Program-made: the position numbers and the translations under genes
The notes under the pieces: generated by a model
Database searches by the model: none
The model's input: the letters and a program-made list of their open reading frames with translations, nothing else
What the model was told of the DNA's origin: nothing
From: Antilocapra americana
Taxonomy: Eukaryota > Chordata > Mammalia > Artiodactyla > Antilocapridae
DNA length: 64,000 bases
NCBI GenBank assembly: GCA_007570785.1
Contig: ML660201.1
Coordinates: 37,837,656 to 37,901,655, forward strand
Direction: 5' to 3'
Part shown: positions 1 to 12,620 of the stretch, in pieces
How positions within the stretch are numbered: the stretch's first letter is position 1
How the letters are laid out: every line of letters begins with the position of its first letter

Positions 1-904
1 TTCACCGCAGAGAGCACTGTTAAAGCGTAGTTGAGTTTGAACACAATCATCTTTTCCTAATGTATACACTACAGTTCATGCCATCACATTCGTTTCTGCT
101 ATTTCTATAAAGAATTGCACCCCCTGGTTTCAAGTCCAATAATGATTCAAGATGAAGAGATTCATTCCTGTGATCTCGTGAATGTTGAGCGGGAATGCCT
201 CCTTTCTGTTCCTCCTTCTCCTCCCCGGAACCCAATTCACCAATTTCACTTTAGTGGTGGATTCTGTGCACACTTCCTGAGTGTCTTCTGTGTGCCGCGC
301 GTCACTTCAGGTGTTGGAGTCACCACTATGAATACGTCAGAAAATTTAAAAAGTAAACAAATGCAGATCGTAATTACAAGAAGGGAAAGGGGGTTGTCAT
401 GGAGACTGTTATGATGGGGGACTCTTTCATAGTAAAGAATGAGGAGAGTACTCGTCAGGGAGGTGTGTTAGTTCAGATTACTGTAACAGGACACCATTGG
501 CTGGCTGGGTGCATTAAACAACAGCATGTTCCAAGGTTGTGAAGGCTGGGAAGTCTATGATAGAGGCCCCCGCAAAGCTGGTGTCTGGTGAGAGCCTGCT
601 TCCTGGTGTGCACATGGCACCCTTCTTGTGTCCTCACATGTGGGGACAGACTTGCTTGTGTCTTTTATAAGATCCCTGATCCTATTGACGAGGGCTCCAC
701 TCTTCTGACCTAAGTACCTCTTGAAGGCTCTACCTCCCAATACCGTTACATTAAGGGTTAGGGTTTCAGCGTGTAAATTTTAGGGGCACACAAGCTTATA
801 GCAGGAGGTGAGAGCTGAACAGAGATGTAAGTGATGATAACCAGAAAAGCTACTCAGATTGGCTGTGCATTTCCTTATGGCGACAGCAGCTGTGCTGAGG
901 GCTC

Positions 905-1040
905 TTTGTGCGTTATGTCATCCTCTTAGCAGCCCTTCGAAGAAGGTACGTTATTACCTGAATTTTGCGTGTGTGAACCCAAGGCTTACAGGTATCAAAC
1001 TGTGTCCCCCTGTGTCACTCAGACAGTGAGAATGGGAGTG
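905..1040 (-). repeat. MIR-like ancient SINE fragment
   Basis: Reads as the reverse complement of a MIR core: a CATCCTCTTAGCAGCCCTTCGAAG-type segment (only a resemblance), then an A/T-rich 'remove, weigh, sort' portion with GTGAACCCAAGGCTTACAG and a CACTCAGACAGT-like block. Heavily diverged; boundaries are uncertain. Confidence 0.35.
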
Positions 1041-1484
1041 GGAATGTCATCCTAGGTCATGTGACCTTGGAACTTGGCTATCTTAACCATCAAGCTCCAC
1101 TGCCTGAGGCTTTGCATCCCTAAGGTAGGGACCCCCAGGTCTCTGCATTCAGTCTCCTTCCCCAGGGGGCTGAAAGCAAAGGTTTTCACATAGTGCTTTA
1201 TGGGAGCCTCAGGGCTTCTAGGGGCCAGGATATGTGTGTGCAGGGGTCTCGAATGTGTTTCCAGGAGTGCTTCTGTTTGCCTTACAGGTTAGGATTCAAG
1301 TGGATACATTTTTTAAATAGTGGATTGAACTCCTTAAAAGAAAGTTGGAAGGTGACTTGTTTCATGAGTATTTATTTAAAATTTTCTTTGAAAATTTAGC
1401 ACTTTTGGTGATAAGGCAGCTGTAGTAGAGGTGGGGGCTGCATCAGCAACAGCCGTGATGGCTGCAGACACCGATGCTGACGCT

Positions 1485-1670
1485 GACTCAGCTCCAAGCA
1501 TGAGATGCGTCTAAGCACTTTGCAGCACTAGCCCATTCAGTGCTCACAGCCACCTCACGGAGTAGGGTCACCTTATGGAAAAGGAATCTCAGGTTCTGAG
1601 ATGGGTGACTGCCCATAGCTTGTAATAACCGGGACCAGGTGTTGAGTTCAGGTGGTCTAGCTGCAGAATT
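1485..1670 (-). repeat. MIR ancient SINE, antisense
   Basis: Contains the antisense MIR order: TCTAAGCACTTTGCAGCA, TCAGTGCTCACAGCCACC, then a diverged CTCAGGTTCTGAG / GACTGCCCATAGCTTG segment and a final GTTCAGGTGGTCTAG. This corresponds to the MIR 3' half through the conserved core. Old and diverged. Confidence 0.5.
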
Positions 1671-4053
1671 TCTATATTGCGATCCGTGAAACAGGATTTT
1701 GGACCTGTCAGAGATTGTATATCCCCCGTCACTTGGTTTAGAGTGAGTGCTGTGCCTGCTGGGCTCTAGACTTGGTGGCTGTGTGTCCGTTGTGAGCACT
1801 GTATGTGGGACTTCTCATTCATTCAGTGTGACCTGTGATGCTCTCTGTCTAGACTTCTTGATGGTGTATGTATGATGTTGCTTAGAAGCATAATATGACC
1901 CTCAACTTTCACATCTCTGAGCCTGGCATGGCCTGCTCATGCAACTCATTTTAAGAGATGGATTATTGGTTGATCACCTTCATGAATTAAACCAATGTTG
2001 GCAGTAACCAGGGCCAGACAGTGTCCTAAACCAATGCAAAGAAACATTTTTATTTTTGTACAGTAACACACAGTCATCCATTGGATGGTCCTCTTGACCA
2101 AAAATTAATTCCAAAGGTTTAGAGACACAGGAAAGCCATCATAAACACTTCCTCTGATCTCACCTCCTACACAGGCAATGCTTACCTGTGCTATGAGGGA
2201 GCATTCGTGCTAAACGTTCCTAAAAGGTCTCCATCACTGTAAATCCTGGGTCTGTGGCCAGAGTCCCGGCAAACTTAAGATGCTATTAAAATTCTACTGC
2301 AATTCCTTCTGTAAAGGAGGATTCAGACTGTAAAGGAAGATTTGGACATGCCTTCCATGAACGGTGCACCAGGGAGACTGAAGTTAGCAAGTGTTCCACT
2401 CTGGATGAAAGAATTACAGAAGTTTAGACAACAGAAATCCCAGGCCTCAGTCACCAAAATCATTCAGAAAAAGAAACGTTATCAGTGTCTCATATTATCT
2501 AATTTCTGGGCTCTGTCTGTGGAATCATTCTGTCTCATTGAATAGTAAAGTATATTAGGAGAAAAATGAAGGATGGTTCCAGGGCTTCCCTACTGCCTAT
2601 TTCCTTTTTTATTATTATTGCCTTGGTAGTATTCATCGTTTGGGCCTCCAAGCTACCAGACAGGGTCCCACAAATCTCCCTGGCTCCATCTGTGGGAGCC
2701 AGGCTGAGATGATATGCAGCCCTCTGGATTCTCCCAGCAGCGTTCCTTCTAAACCCAAACTGAGATGTGATTTAGGAGGGCCCTATAAAACTAGGGATCA
2801 TTGGCCTAATCGGAGTCATTCATCCTGTCTTGAGCTATCAAGTCCATGCTCACGGGTTGCAGGGAGTTGGGTGGGGCCTGTTTTCCTGGTATATTTTACA
2901 CTGACTACTTTGAAAAGAATCTCACTTATGAAGTCAATGCTCTCTGCAGCATGTCTGGGTAGGACCCTTTCAGGAAGCAGCTCCACCTAGCAGTTCTGTA
3001 GGCTGAGGTTTACTCCATCCTCAAAGAGGATGTCACTTCTAAAGCGTGACTCCGAAATAAATACCTGCTCACCTGAGTGAGGAGGAAAATGTCATGCTCT
3101 AAAAGATGGTTCTGCCTAATTCTTTCTAATTCAGGAGCATTAGAGAACAAGACAGCATATGGATCAAGAGAAAAGCGGGACGTGAATAACAAAAAAATGC
3201 AATCCAAGGGAGAAATGTGATAAAATTTGAATCACGCTAAATTCTTTTTATGCCGAATGTCTCATTTCATTGAAGTCTTATGTAAAACTAGCCATATTGA
3301 GGTGGTAGAAAGCTTGAATTCTACTCATGTGAAGGAAAGATAATGTTCATTGGAAAAATTTTGCATTAACAGTGAAAGGAGCATATAGCAAAGGAGCTTA
3401 GAGCAAACGATAAAATTTTAGGAGAGTTTACATCTCCTTTTAGGAAATTTTAGTTTCTTGCTATAGTTCTTACTGCAAATAACAACACAGTCTCATGATA
3501 TAGCATGCAGGTCCAGTAATAGTTATTCAAAAGTTATTCAAAGCGTGTAAATGAGTGCCTCCTAAGTTTAAATAAATTGTCCTGACCCGCCAAATCAGGT
3601 TGATATGTCCTAAAGTGACAGTTGCTGCTGACACATTTCATCACCTCTCAGGAGAGGCCCAGTATCTGGATCTTAGCAGATACTGCCAAGGATCTTTGTT
3701 TCTTGATTTTTCCTGGTAACTTTTTTCCTCCTAAACAATCCAGTCTTAACTTTTGGACAAAGAACCAATAAACAGATCTATCATTACACTTTGGTGATTT
3801 TTAAAAGCACCTGCTTTTAAGAACAGTTTACAAAAATCATTTGAATTTTTAACTACTTGAAATGATAACACCATTAAATTATGTTGTCATTTTCCTAAAT
3901 AATAACTCACACTGATAGCAATGTGTAACACCATCAACTTGAAGCCCAACCTATGATCTTGTCTGGATTCAGTTACTTCAGCATGACCATTTGATATTCA
4001 AGTCCTGTGACTGTTTCCATATTCAGAAATGTTCAGTCTATGGTATCCTGCTA

Positions 4054-4640
4054 TTGTTCAGTCGCTAAGTCACTTCTGACCCTTAGCGACCCCATGAACT
4101 GCAGCACGCCAGGTTTCCCTGCCCTTTACTATCTCCCGAAATGTGTTCAAACTCGTGTCCATTGAGTCGGTGATGCCATCCAACCATCTTATCCTCTGTT
4201 GCCCCCTTCTCCTCATGCCTTCAGTCTTTCCCACCATCAGGGTCTCTTCCAATAAGTCAGCTCTTTGCATCAGGTGGCAAAATATTTGGAGCTTCAGCTT
4301 CAGCATCAGTCCTTCCAATGAGTATTCACGGTTGATCTCTTGTAAGTTTGACTGGTTTTATCCTTGCCATCCAAGGAACTCTCAAGAGTCTTCAACAGCA
4401 CCACAATTTGAAAGCATCAGTTCTTTGGTGCTCAGCCTTCTTTATGGTCCAACTGTCACATCCATACATGACAACTGGAAAAACCATAGGTTTGACTATA
4501 TGGACCTTTGTCAGCAAAGCATTGTCTCTGCTTTTTAATAGGCTGTCTAGATTTGTCATAGTGTTTCTTCCAAGGAGCAAGGATCTTTTAATTTCATGGC
4601 TGCAGTCACTGAATGGTATACTAGCCTTCCCTTAATATTC
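4054..4640 (-). mobile_element. BovB (RTE-type) LINE 3'-end copy, antisense
   Basis: Starts at TGTTCAGTCGCTAAGTC, which is the complement of the BovB 3' terminus. The minus strand translates with interruptions into the BovB reverse-transcriptase C-terminal region: KVHIVKPMVFPVVMYGCDSW (within 4392-4580) and RWLDGITDSMDTSLNTFREI, then WRAAVHGVAK (within 4070-4318). At least one frame change separates the two blocks, so it is a dead, 5'-truncated copy of about 590 bp. Confidence 0.9.
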
Positions 4641-5811
4641 AGGTCTACTTCCTGGTCCCTTTCTTAGTAGTAGAAAAGGAATTAGCACAAGCTTGCCCTT
4701 CATGACTGACCTTTCTGAGTTTCTCATTCCTTTTATTTTAACCAGATATTAAAGGCAAAAACTATACCAGTGATACACTTGCCTAGTGAGATAATGAGGA
4801 AGCACCGTCTCTGTAATTACCGTGTCAATATCTCTGGAGGGACATGAAAGATTGTCCTGTCCCTTTAACAGGACAAGTTGCTAATCCGCTTCACATTTTC
4901 CCCTTTTGGATGGATAATATTTCATAAAAATTTTGACTTTGTAAAATATTCCTAAAGGGAGGCTTAAGCAATAATGCACAGATTATGGAAATGATGCTCA
5001 TTAAGTAGAGGGCGAGATTCTAGAGAGCCACAGAACTGCTTCAAAACATGTAACCTCCATTAGAGGCTTCATTTGAATGTTTATTCATGGAGCAGTAAAC
5101 GTTTATTATTATACATTTTATTGAAACATAAATTAAAGAACTGTAATTATGTGTACGGCAAACAGTAAAGCAATGTGCATTTGTCACGAAATGAGTAAGA
5201 CAAGGAAAAATGCCATCACTCTTTCATTTGCATCCAAATCCTTTATTGTATACCTGACAGAAAGGCACCCAGAGGGAACAGCTCTGCAGATTAATGTTCT
5301 GATACGGTGTGTAAATAGAAAGTACATATTCTAGGTATGCTTGCTAGCAAATAATGCATCCTGGAATTAATTTGTGAAGGTCAGAAGGGATCCAAAGAAA
5401 GGGTGGGTTTCTGCTTCTCTCTTGAGAGAGAGTCACAGTGACTCTTAGCATAGTTAATGTTGAACAAAGAATCTGTCCTCTTGACAGTCAGCTGGGTCCT
5501 GATTATTTTCAGAGTAAGCTATTTGCTTCAGACACTCAAGCATATTTGAGCAGTTTTTTAAAAGGAAGTTGGGAGGATAAGGCCTTCAAACTTACATTTT
5601 GATAAAAAGAAACTTTTCAATGGGGAAGAAAGGCGAGTACCATGCAGTTAGAATGTCTCTGCATAGACCGCAGTTTTACATATGCAGGAACTCCTAAGCA
5701 GAGGAAAAGCCCAGAATGGTGAAGAGGATCTGTGTGTATGAGGTTACTTTTTCCCCCCTTCTTTCTTTCTTTTAAAGCAAGTGAACAGATTAAGAATACA
5801 GTCATCTCTCC

Positions 5812-5885
5812 ACCCACCTATCTGTCCATCCATCCATGCATCCATCCATTCATTTGTCTATCCATCTGCTCACCTCCTTATCCTT
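5812..5885. repeat. Degenerate (CCAT/CATC)n simple repeat
   Basis: Multiple imperfect units of CCATCCAT, CATC and TCCATTCA between CCACCCACC and CACCTCC. The chance frames running through it translate to H/P/S/I-rich strings and are not genes. Confidence 0.85.
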
Positions 5886-6375
5886 CCAACAACTACATAA
5901 TGTATTCTCAAAGCTAGGAGTCTGGGAGGAGGAGGAGGAAATAAATAATCAGAAGGAAAATATAGTAAAGACTCACCTAGAGGTCCAGACTAATGAAACA
6001 GAGAGAACTATAATTCTGGATATTTTGTGCTAAAAGCAGTTACTGAGATCGATACAAAGAATCAGAGGAGCCCTGGAGAGTCTGAATGTCACACAGAAGA
6101 GGTGGCATCTGAATTGGCCCTTAAAGAGCGAGAGGAAGATAGGAGGGAAAGGAACTCCACATGGAGGGAAGACCAATTTCTAATGTTTTCTACCAAGAAT
6201 ATGTAAATGCAACAGCTACAACGATAGCTCATAAAATACAAGGATGCCAAATCCTGAAACATTCTTGTATCTCTTCAAAGTTGTTTTTCTGGAAACCTCA
6301 TTAAGGTGCTTTCCCTGCAAGACAGCAGACAGAATCAGTTTCACAGAGAACCTCTGAACTCCTGCCTGTGCGTGT

Positions 6376-6555
6376 CAATGTGCGTGTGTGCTAAATCGCT
6401 TTCAGTCATCCCTGACTCTTAGCAACCCCCTGAACTGTAGCCCTCCAGGCTCCTCTGTCCATGAGATTCTTCACGCAAGAATAATGTGGGTCAACAGGAA
6501 GATTCTTACCCCTGGAAGGGTCTACCTGGGAATCCACCTGCCTTGCTGCAGGAGC
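6376..6555 (-). mobile_element. Diverged Bov-tA SINE, antisense
   Basis: GTGTGTGCTAAATCGCTTTC then TGACTCTTAGCAACCCCCTG and CCAGGCTCCTCTGTCCATGA match the antisense BovA body. After about 6470 the order becomes irregular, and the expected CAAGAATACTGGAG segment is broken, so this copy is more decayed or rearranged than others in the window. Confidence 0.65.
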
Positions 6556-7039
6556 ATAACCTAATGTTGTAGAAATGACCCGATTTGAAGAATATCACGG
6601 TTTTGCAGATCTTGCATGAGTTGGTCAACTTTTTTAAGAGTGATAATTATAAGTTCTACTTTGTTTTTGTCAAATAGTTTTAAGAATCTGAAGCTATTAT
6701 GCCACTTTGAAAATCAATCATGAGACAAAAGATAATATGGAATGTTTTACAAGATTGATCTAAATTTGTTAAGAGAGCTAGTCTCTCATGGACCTCCTTA
6801 CACTCGCGCTCAGCAGCCTGAGAATGAGCAGTACTAGGGGTAGCAGATGCCTTCTGCTAGGCTGTGTATCACTATACCACAGTGCCGATAGAAAATGCTG
6901 GACTTGGACTTTGGAGTTGAGAAAAATCTATCCACTCTGCATCCCAAGGCCTCCATTTCTTCATCTATAACTTCCTCCATTTTGCCTCATCTTTCAAGTG
7001 GAGATAAAACCAGTATTCTAATGCATAATGTTGTGTGTG

Positions 7040-7247
7040 TGTGTACTCAGTCACTTTGGTCATGTTCAACTCTTTGCAACCCCATGGAGAGAGGAGTCTG
7101 GTGGGCTACAGTCCATGAGATTTCCTGAGCAAGAATACTGGAGTGGGTAGCCATTTCCTCTTCCATGGGATCTTCCCAACCCAGGGATCGAACTTGGGTT
7201 TCCTGCACTGGCAGGCAAATTCTTTACTGTCTGAACCACCAGGGAAG
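7040..7247 (-). mobile_element. Bov-tA SINE, antisense
   Basis: Runs from TGTACTCAGTCACTT through CTCTTTGCAACCCCATGG, CAAGAATACTGGAGTGGG and TCTTCCCAACCCAGGGATCG to the antisense tRNA head CTGAACCACCAGGGAAG. A short (GT)n tract lies just outside its left end at 7031-7043. An internal deletion is present around the GGGATTCTCC region. The tRNA-derived head retains B-box-like sequence. Confidence 0.9.
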
Positions 7248-7254
7248 AAAATGT

Positions 7255-9830
7255 ATAAGGTTATTGTGGATTATATGAAATATATTGATAAAGTATATAG
7301 ACATAATGCTGGCATATTCCAAAGATTCAGTACATTTTATTATTACTATATTATACAGTAGTAGTTTTGAAAATATTTTAGGCAACCTGCTTCTTCTCTC
7401 AGTCAGAAGGCTTGGTTCTGCAGGGACCTTTGCTAAGAAGATTCCATTCCAGGACATCACCAACCCCAAAGCTTGTGTTTTCTTTCTGGCTCGATTCTTC
7501 TTTACTCAGTTTGTAGAGGCCTCACCTTCTACTGCTAAGCTTAGGGTCAGCATGAAAACACTACCAGCTCCTCAGTTCCAAAATAAATGTCTCTGGAAGT
7601 GCTTCTGCTCAAGGGCCTTGCAGACACCTTGACACTGTCATCTCAGGAGTAAAAATAGTCATCTTTCAAAAGGCACGGGCATGGTGATGGTTTCTGGTCC
7701 TTGTGTTGGCAAGCTCCGTCCTGTAGCATTTGCGCTTGGTGTACCTGTCAGGAAATGGAGGAAACGCACGGTGTTCCACGTGCCCCAGTTGTCCCAGTCA
7801 AGCTGAGAAATTTGAAGAAAAAGTAAAAGGTAACGAGCAAATCCAGTTCCCCCCCCAAAAAAAACCCTGAGTTTGTTGAGACCCTGTGGAGTCTCGTGGC
7901 TTAACGATTGTGTTTTTTCAGCCATTCATCACTGGCGGTGTTCCAATTGTGAGTTGTAATAATATATCATGAGAGGGATGGCTCTCCAGTGATGTATGGG
8001 AGCAGTACATCATCTGCGCATCCTGGCTTTGATGATGCATGGCTCCAAACCACAATGAGAGTTTAAAGGAGCTTCTCCTGACCAGATAACTTTAAATTTT
8101 TTTACAAATTAAGGTTTTTTCCAAGTCAAGTAAAAGCGAGCTGATAAAATCTGATGCTGTAGAGAGGATCACTGAACTCTGAAAAGCTGGGTATGTGACT
8201 TTTCCTTTAGCTTTTAAGCTCATGAGGTGGAAATAATAGGCAGGCTCTTCTGCAAATTCCTCCTCCACTAGAAGAGAAGCCCAGAGAACTGAACAAACAT
8301 GAGCTAGTGTCAGTGCATCTATTTTGCCAATCAATTCCCCCATCTTCCACACGGCAAGCAAGACCAGCTTTGTCTTGATCACGAAGAGCTGGATCACTTG
8401 AGATGTTGCAATAGGCAGTGGGTAAACCCAGGAGAAATTTGTTTTGTTTGTTTTAAGACTTTCCTCCTCTGAAATGTAGAACGAATGGGACAGATAAAAA
8501 GTAAATCAACTTCCTTACCCTCTGCTCACAAATTCAAGACAGGACATAGGGGAAGAAAACAGCTTTTCTATCATTTGCCCTTGTAAAGCGAAAGAAGCAC
8601 TGATTGCAAGTGAGAAGCAAATGAAAAGGTGAGTGACATGTGGATCACTGACCTTGAGCAGGAAACAGGGCCTATTGTTATGGTTCCATCCCCTCTCCTG
8701 CTGTAACAATGTGTTTATAAGATGGCAATGCCACTTAGGAGAATGTATCTGCTTTGTTTAAAAACCACTCACTTTTGGGAGCAAGAAGATCACTGACAAT
8801 TAAGAAAGCAGGTGCTGAAAGGGCTGCTCCGCCTCCTTTTGTTTTTTTAACCCTACTCCAGTAAACAGAACAAAATGAGAAATCTCCCTACTGTTTGCGT
8901 AATAGACTCAAACAGGAACAGCAAGAGATAATTACATTTCAAGTGGCTTCTCCTGGTTTCCTTTACTAAGTGAATTAAAAGGAAGAGTGGTGGACGAGTT
9001 CCTGCCACGTGAAGAGAAGCATCTGGGCATGATGCATTAACACAGGCTCCCTCCCTATCATCTTGCCTCTAGTTTTTTTCACTCCTCTGGCTTGCTCCAG
9101 GAGATTCTAAGTCTCAAATTACTATAGATTGTTGGCATCTTACCTTCTACCTTTCCATGACTTCCAAAGGGCGGAGCATCCTCTTTTCATCAAATAGAAC
9201 CACTTACTGTCTCAAAAAGACACCCCAAGCGTATTTTCTCCTGTTCTAGGGGCTTAAGTGTATAATCTATGTAATGTAAGCATTCAGTACAGATCTCCCC
9301 AAGATGGGCACTTTGGCAAGTGGATTATTTTGAGATAAAGGCAGTGGAGACCTCATCGGCTCAAGAGAGACTACTTCCCTTCCTTTAACTACCTAGAAGA
9401 ATTTCCTTTGGGGACTTTTCCCAGAAAAAGAGTTATTACCAGAGATAAATTTTATCTAAATGCCCATTCTAGATGGCAAGGAAGACATCTAATTACCAAA
9501 CTTTGCTTTTCTTCTTATTGTCCTGTGGATGACCCTCCTGTCCTTGAAGTTCTTGATCCCATTCCTTAGCTCATGATAGCATATGTGCATCATTTTACTT
9601 TTATGTTGCTGAGCCTCTCATGTATCTGGGGTTCCCATAGGTACAATATTATATTTAATTTTCTTCTATTAATCTATCTGTCTTATGTCCAGTTAATTCT
9701 TAGACCAGTCTGAAGAACCTAGAAGGGTGGAGAAAGGTTTTCTTCCTCACTGACAGTAGCACAGAAAATAAATGTATCATCCACTACTCTGAATGAGTAA
9801 CTGTGCATAGTACTATACATGCATTACCAT
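7255..9830. other. Apparently unique intronic DNA
   Basis: About 2.6 kb with no repeat family, exon or RNA gene that I recognise. It contains a C7/A8 homopolymer junction at about 7851-7864 and short frames without codon-structure support. Nothing here can be assigned a function. Confidence 0.6.
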
Positions 9831-9975
9831 ATCCTCACCAAAGAATTAAGACATAGGAACTCTTACTGTCTCCCTTGTACTAGATGAGGAAACTAAGGCT
9901 TACAGAGAGCAGGTCAACTGTCAAAGGTCACCAAACTGGTTAAGGTGGTGGATCTGATATTCTAAGCCCAGTAAC
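9830..9975 (-). repeat. MIR-like fragment, antisense
   Basis: The block ...CTAGATGAGGAAACTAAGGC, TTACAGAGAGCAGGTCAACT, CAAAGGTCACCAAACTGG, GATATTCTAAGCCCAG is the antisense MIR core (GATGAGGAAACTGAGGC..., TCACAC...). A Bov-tA lies immediately downstream. Confidence 0.55.
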
Positions 9976-9983
9976 ATGCATTT

Positions 9984-10192
9984 TAGTGCCTAGTCTCTCA
10001 GTTGGATCTGACTCTTTGCAACCCCGTGGACTGTAGCCCAGCAGACTCTTCTGTCCATGGGATTTCCCAGGCACAAATACTGGAGTAGTTAGTCATTCCC
10101 TTCTCCAGAGGATCTACTAGATCCAGGGATCAAACCTGGGTCTCCTGCATTGCAGGTGGGTTTTTTACCACTAGCGCCACCTGGGAAGCCCT
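9984..10192 (-). mobile_element. Bov-tA SINE, antisense
   Basis: Antisense BovA body (GTCTCTCAGTTGGATCTGAC, CTTTGCAACCCCGTGGACTG, TCTTCTGTCCATGGGATT) followed by the antisense tRNA head (TCCTGCATTGCAGGTGGG, CACCTGGGAAGCCC). Nearly full length, about 210 bp. Confidence 0.92.
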
Positions 10193-10289
10193 AATCCAGG
10201 TTAAGGGGATATCAAATTCCAATTTAATTATGCTATCATCCTTCCCAAGTAAACAACTAATATCTAGGTGAGTGTATGCCCTGGTTGAT

Positions 10290-10815
10290 TTGAAGAAGTC
10301 TGACTTTAGACCTGTACCTATCTTGTTTGACTTATGACATGGTTACATCCCAACAAATTTACATCCCATTGTAAATTGAAAATATCATTAAGGTAAAAAT
10401 ACATTTAATACACCCCTACAGAATATCATAGTTTAGCCAGCCTACCTTAAATATGTTCAGAACACTTACATTCAACTATAGTTGGGAAGAATCATCTAAC
10501 ATAAAGCCTATTTTATAACAAAGTATGAAATAGCTCATGGCTCTTACTGACTACTATACTGAGAGTGAAAAACAGAATGGCTGTCTAGGACAGATGGTGG
10601 CCAGTGTACCTCTCGTTTCCCCTTGTGATCGAGTGGCTGACTGGGAGCTGTGGCGAATGCCACTGCCCAGTGTCACGAGAGAATATAGAACCACATATTG
10701 GTTGCTAGCCCAGGAAAAGATCAAAGTATGGTTTCCACTGAATGCTTATTGCACTCGCACCGTCATAAAGTTAGAAAATTTTAAGTAGAACTATCAAAAG
10801 TCAGGGCCCACCTGT
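10290..10815. mobile_element. Tigger/pogo-like non-autonomous DNA transposon
   Basis: Shows the layout of a mammalian non-autonomous element: a left part with GACTTATGACATGGTTACATC and AATATCATTAAGG, the characteristic CTGACTGGGAGCTGTGGCG and CACTGCCCAGTGTCACGAG segments, and a right part TAAAGTTAGAAAATTTTAAG, CTATCAAAAGTCAGGGCCC. The ends are weakly complementary. The frame at 10537-10788 is a chance frame inside it. The family assignment is by resemblance only. Confidence 0.5.
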
Positions 10816-11059
10816 AGTTATAAACAGGCCAATGCAGTGATGAACATGACGCTTTCAGTCTCAGAAGTTCCCCTTTGGACAACAAACTATGTCACTCTTA
10901 ACCAATAGTATGTTTCATGTTGAGAAATCGGATATCTGCTGGTTTTAAGCAGTCTTATCTACCTCTAAAGGCGGGAAACAAAGGAGAAAGGGAGAAGGGA
11001 GGAAGGCAGGCTCTTGTGGAGTCATTTTGAAGGGATAGCCTTCACATTCTGGTCCTCTG

Positions 11060-11338
11060 CTCATGGACCATTTTTATGCATCTTCTTTGGAGAAATGCCT
11101 AGTCATCCTTTGCTCATTTTTTAAAGTTGGGATTTGTGTCTTTACCCCTGAGTTGGAACAGTTATGCACATGTTGTAGATAAAAGTCTCTTATCAGATAG
11201 ATGACTTGTATAATTTTTTTTCTCTCGTTCCACGGTTTACCTTTTCCCTTTCTTAACTGTATCCTTTGAAGCACAAAGCTTTACATTTTGGTGATGTTCA
11301 CCTTCTTCCAATTTTAAGGACCCCTGTGATTACAATGG
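11060..11338 (-). mobile_element. L1 fragment (ORF2 3' region), antisense
   Basis: ATCTTCTTTGGAGAAATGCC, then TCTTATCAGATAGATGACTT, TATCCTTTGAAGCACAAAG and TTCACCTTCTTCCAATTTTA are the complement of the mammalian L1 ORF2 end. It is interrupted or ended on the right by a BovB terminus at 11341. Confidence 0.75.
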
Positions 11339-11340
11339 AT

Positions 11341-11440
11341 TGTTGTTCAGTCGCTAAGTCAGCTCTTTGTAACCCCATGGGGTGTAGGCTGCCACACTCC
11401 CCTGGCCTCCACTGTCTCCTAGAGTTTGTTCCTTACATGG
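11341..11440 (-). mobile_element. Short BovB 3'-end copy, antisense
   Basis: TTGTTCAGTCGCTAAGTC, CTTTGTAACCCCATGGGGTG, then CACTGTCTCCTAGAGTTTG is the antisense BovB 3' end with a small deletion (the GTGTCCGACT segment is missing). It lies in or at the edge of the antisense L1 that begins at 11060. Confidence 0.75.
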
Positions 11441-12414
11441 GGTGCAGATGGATAATTCGGGGTCGTTCACACTCTTCCTGTTTTAAGACCAGCTGCTTGC
11501 AGTGCTAATCCTTGTGCAACCGTGATTCTCCTTTGCCATACAACTTAGTATTCCTTCACCAGCCCTGGGATTACGATGCTGAAGGGCCCACAGTCTGCCT
11601 CCCACAGCAGTTTTTGTTTTGATTCTTTAGAATCAGACTCGCCTTCTGTGATTATTCATTGATCTGAGGGAGAGGTGTCCACACTGGGGCAACTGGTAAA
11701 GGTTGCTGGTCTCCAGTTATGGAGTAGGGTATCTCTCTCTCTAGTCTTGCCTGTCCTTTCCCCCACCATGATTTTATCCTTTATAACCAAGTTAGAATGT
11801 ATTCTGAAAAGGACAGAATGCATCCGTCTGACTACACTAACCATCCTCAGGTGAGTATGGGGTAAACTAGATGCGTTCAAAAGCATGGAAGGAGACACAC
11901 AGGTTGTACGAAAGAGGCAGGACCTATAAAAATGTTGTTAAGGTATTAATGATCAGAGAGAGCCTACATTTGGAGGAAAAGATAACAGAAAGGGCTTTTA
12001 AAGCTAAAAATTTATCAAGCAGATGAGCCAGGAAAGGGTGAGTCTACTGCTTGGTGCAAACTATATACAGTTAATAGATTAGAGGCAAAAGACTAGACAC
12101 TGACCAACTTGGCTAATCTGTATGATACCTGGCATGGCTTTGAACTAGGAAGACGTAAGGTGGAAGTGGAACTTAAGACGTTAACTTCCTTGCTTTAGGT
12201 GATCTGAAGTCTCAGGGCAAAGGCAGATTCCATTCCCCTGGGGGATGCAAGTCTGAGAGAACTTAGAGATGTGATCAAAGACTTGACTGAGAAGTCACAG
12301 AGTTGCCGGAGGCATCAAGAGCCCATGCTGAAGAGGGGTCCTTATATTTGGAATCGGGAGAGAAGGGTGGCCTCCTGAGATATGGTGTCACTCGTGGTAA
12401 GAGCAAATGTTGTG

Positions 12415-12620
12415 GCCTCTGATGACAGACTCAGAGTCAGATATCAGCTACTGGTCACTCCCTGCAGGGGTTTCACCTCGTTGCTTAACCTCCTTGGTCT
12501 ACTTTGTCTCTTGGGAATGGTGATGCATTTATTAACAACCTCTGGGCAGCATTGCAAGGATTAATTGAAGTAATGATGTGAATCAACCCAGGGACTGGTA
12601 TGTAGTGATCTTTCAACAAA
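12415..12620 (+). repeat. MIR ancient SINE
   Basis: Sense order is visible: CTGATGACAGACTCAGAGTC, ATCAGCTACTGGTCACTCCC, TTGCTTAACCTCCTTGGTC, CAAGGATTAATTGAAGTAAT, GGGACTGGTATGTAGTGATC, CAACAAATATTA. This matches MIR from the tRNA-related part to the 3' CAATAAATATT region. Confidence 0.55.

Noticed and set aside
2640..2990. 116-codon plus frame rich in S, L and P
   Set aside because: No recognisable domain or gene context; it lies in intronic sequence.
5836..6033. 65-codon frames with H/P/S/I-rich repeats
   Set aside because: They are translations of the (CCAT/CATC)n simple repeat at 5812-5885.
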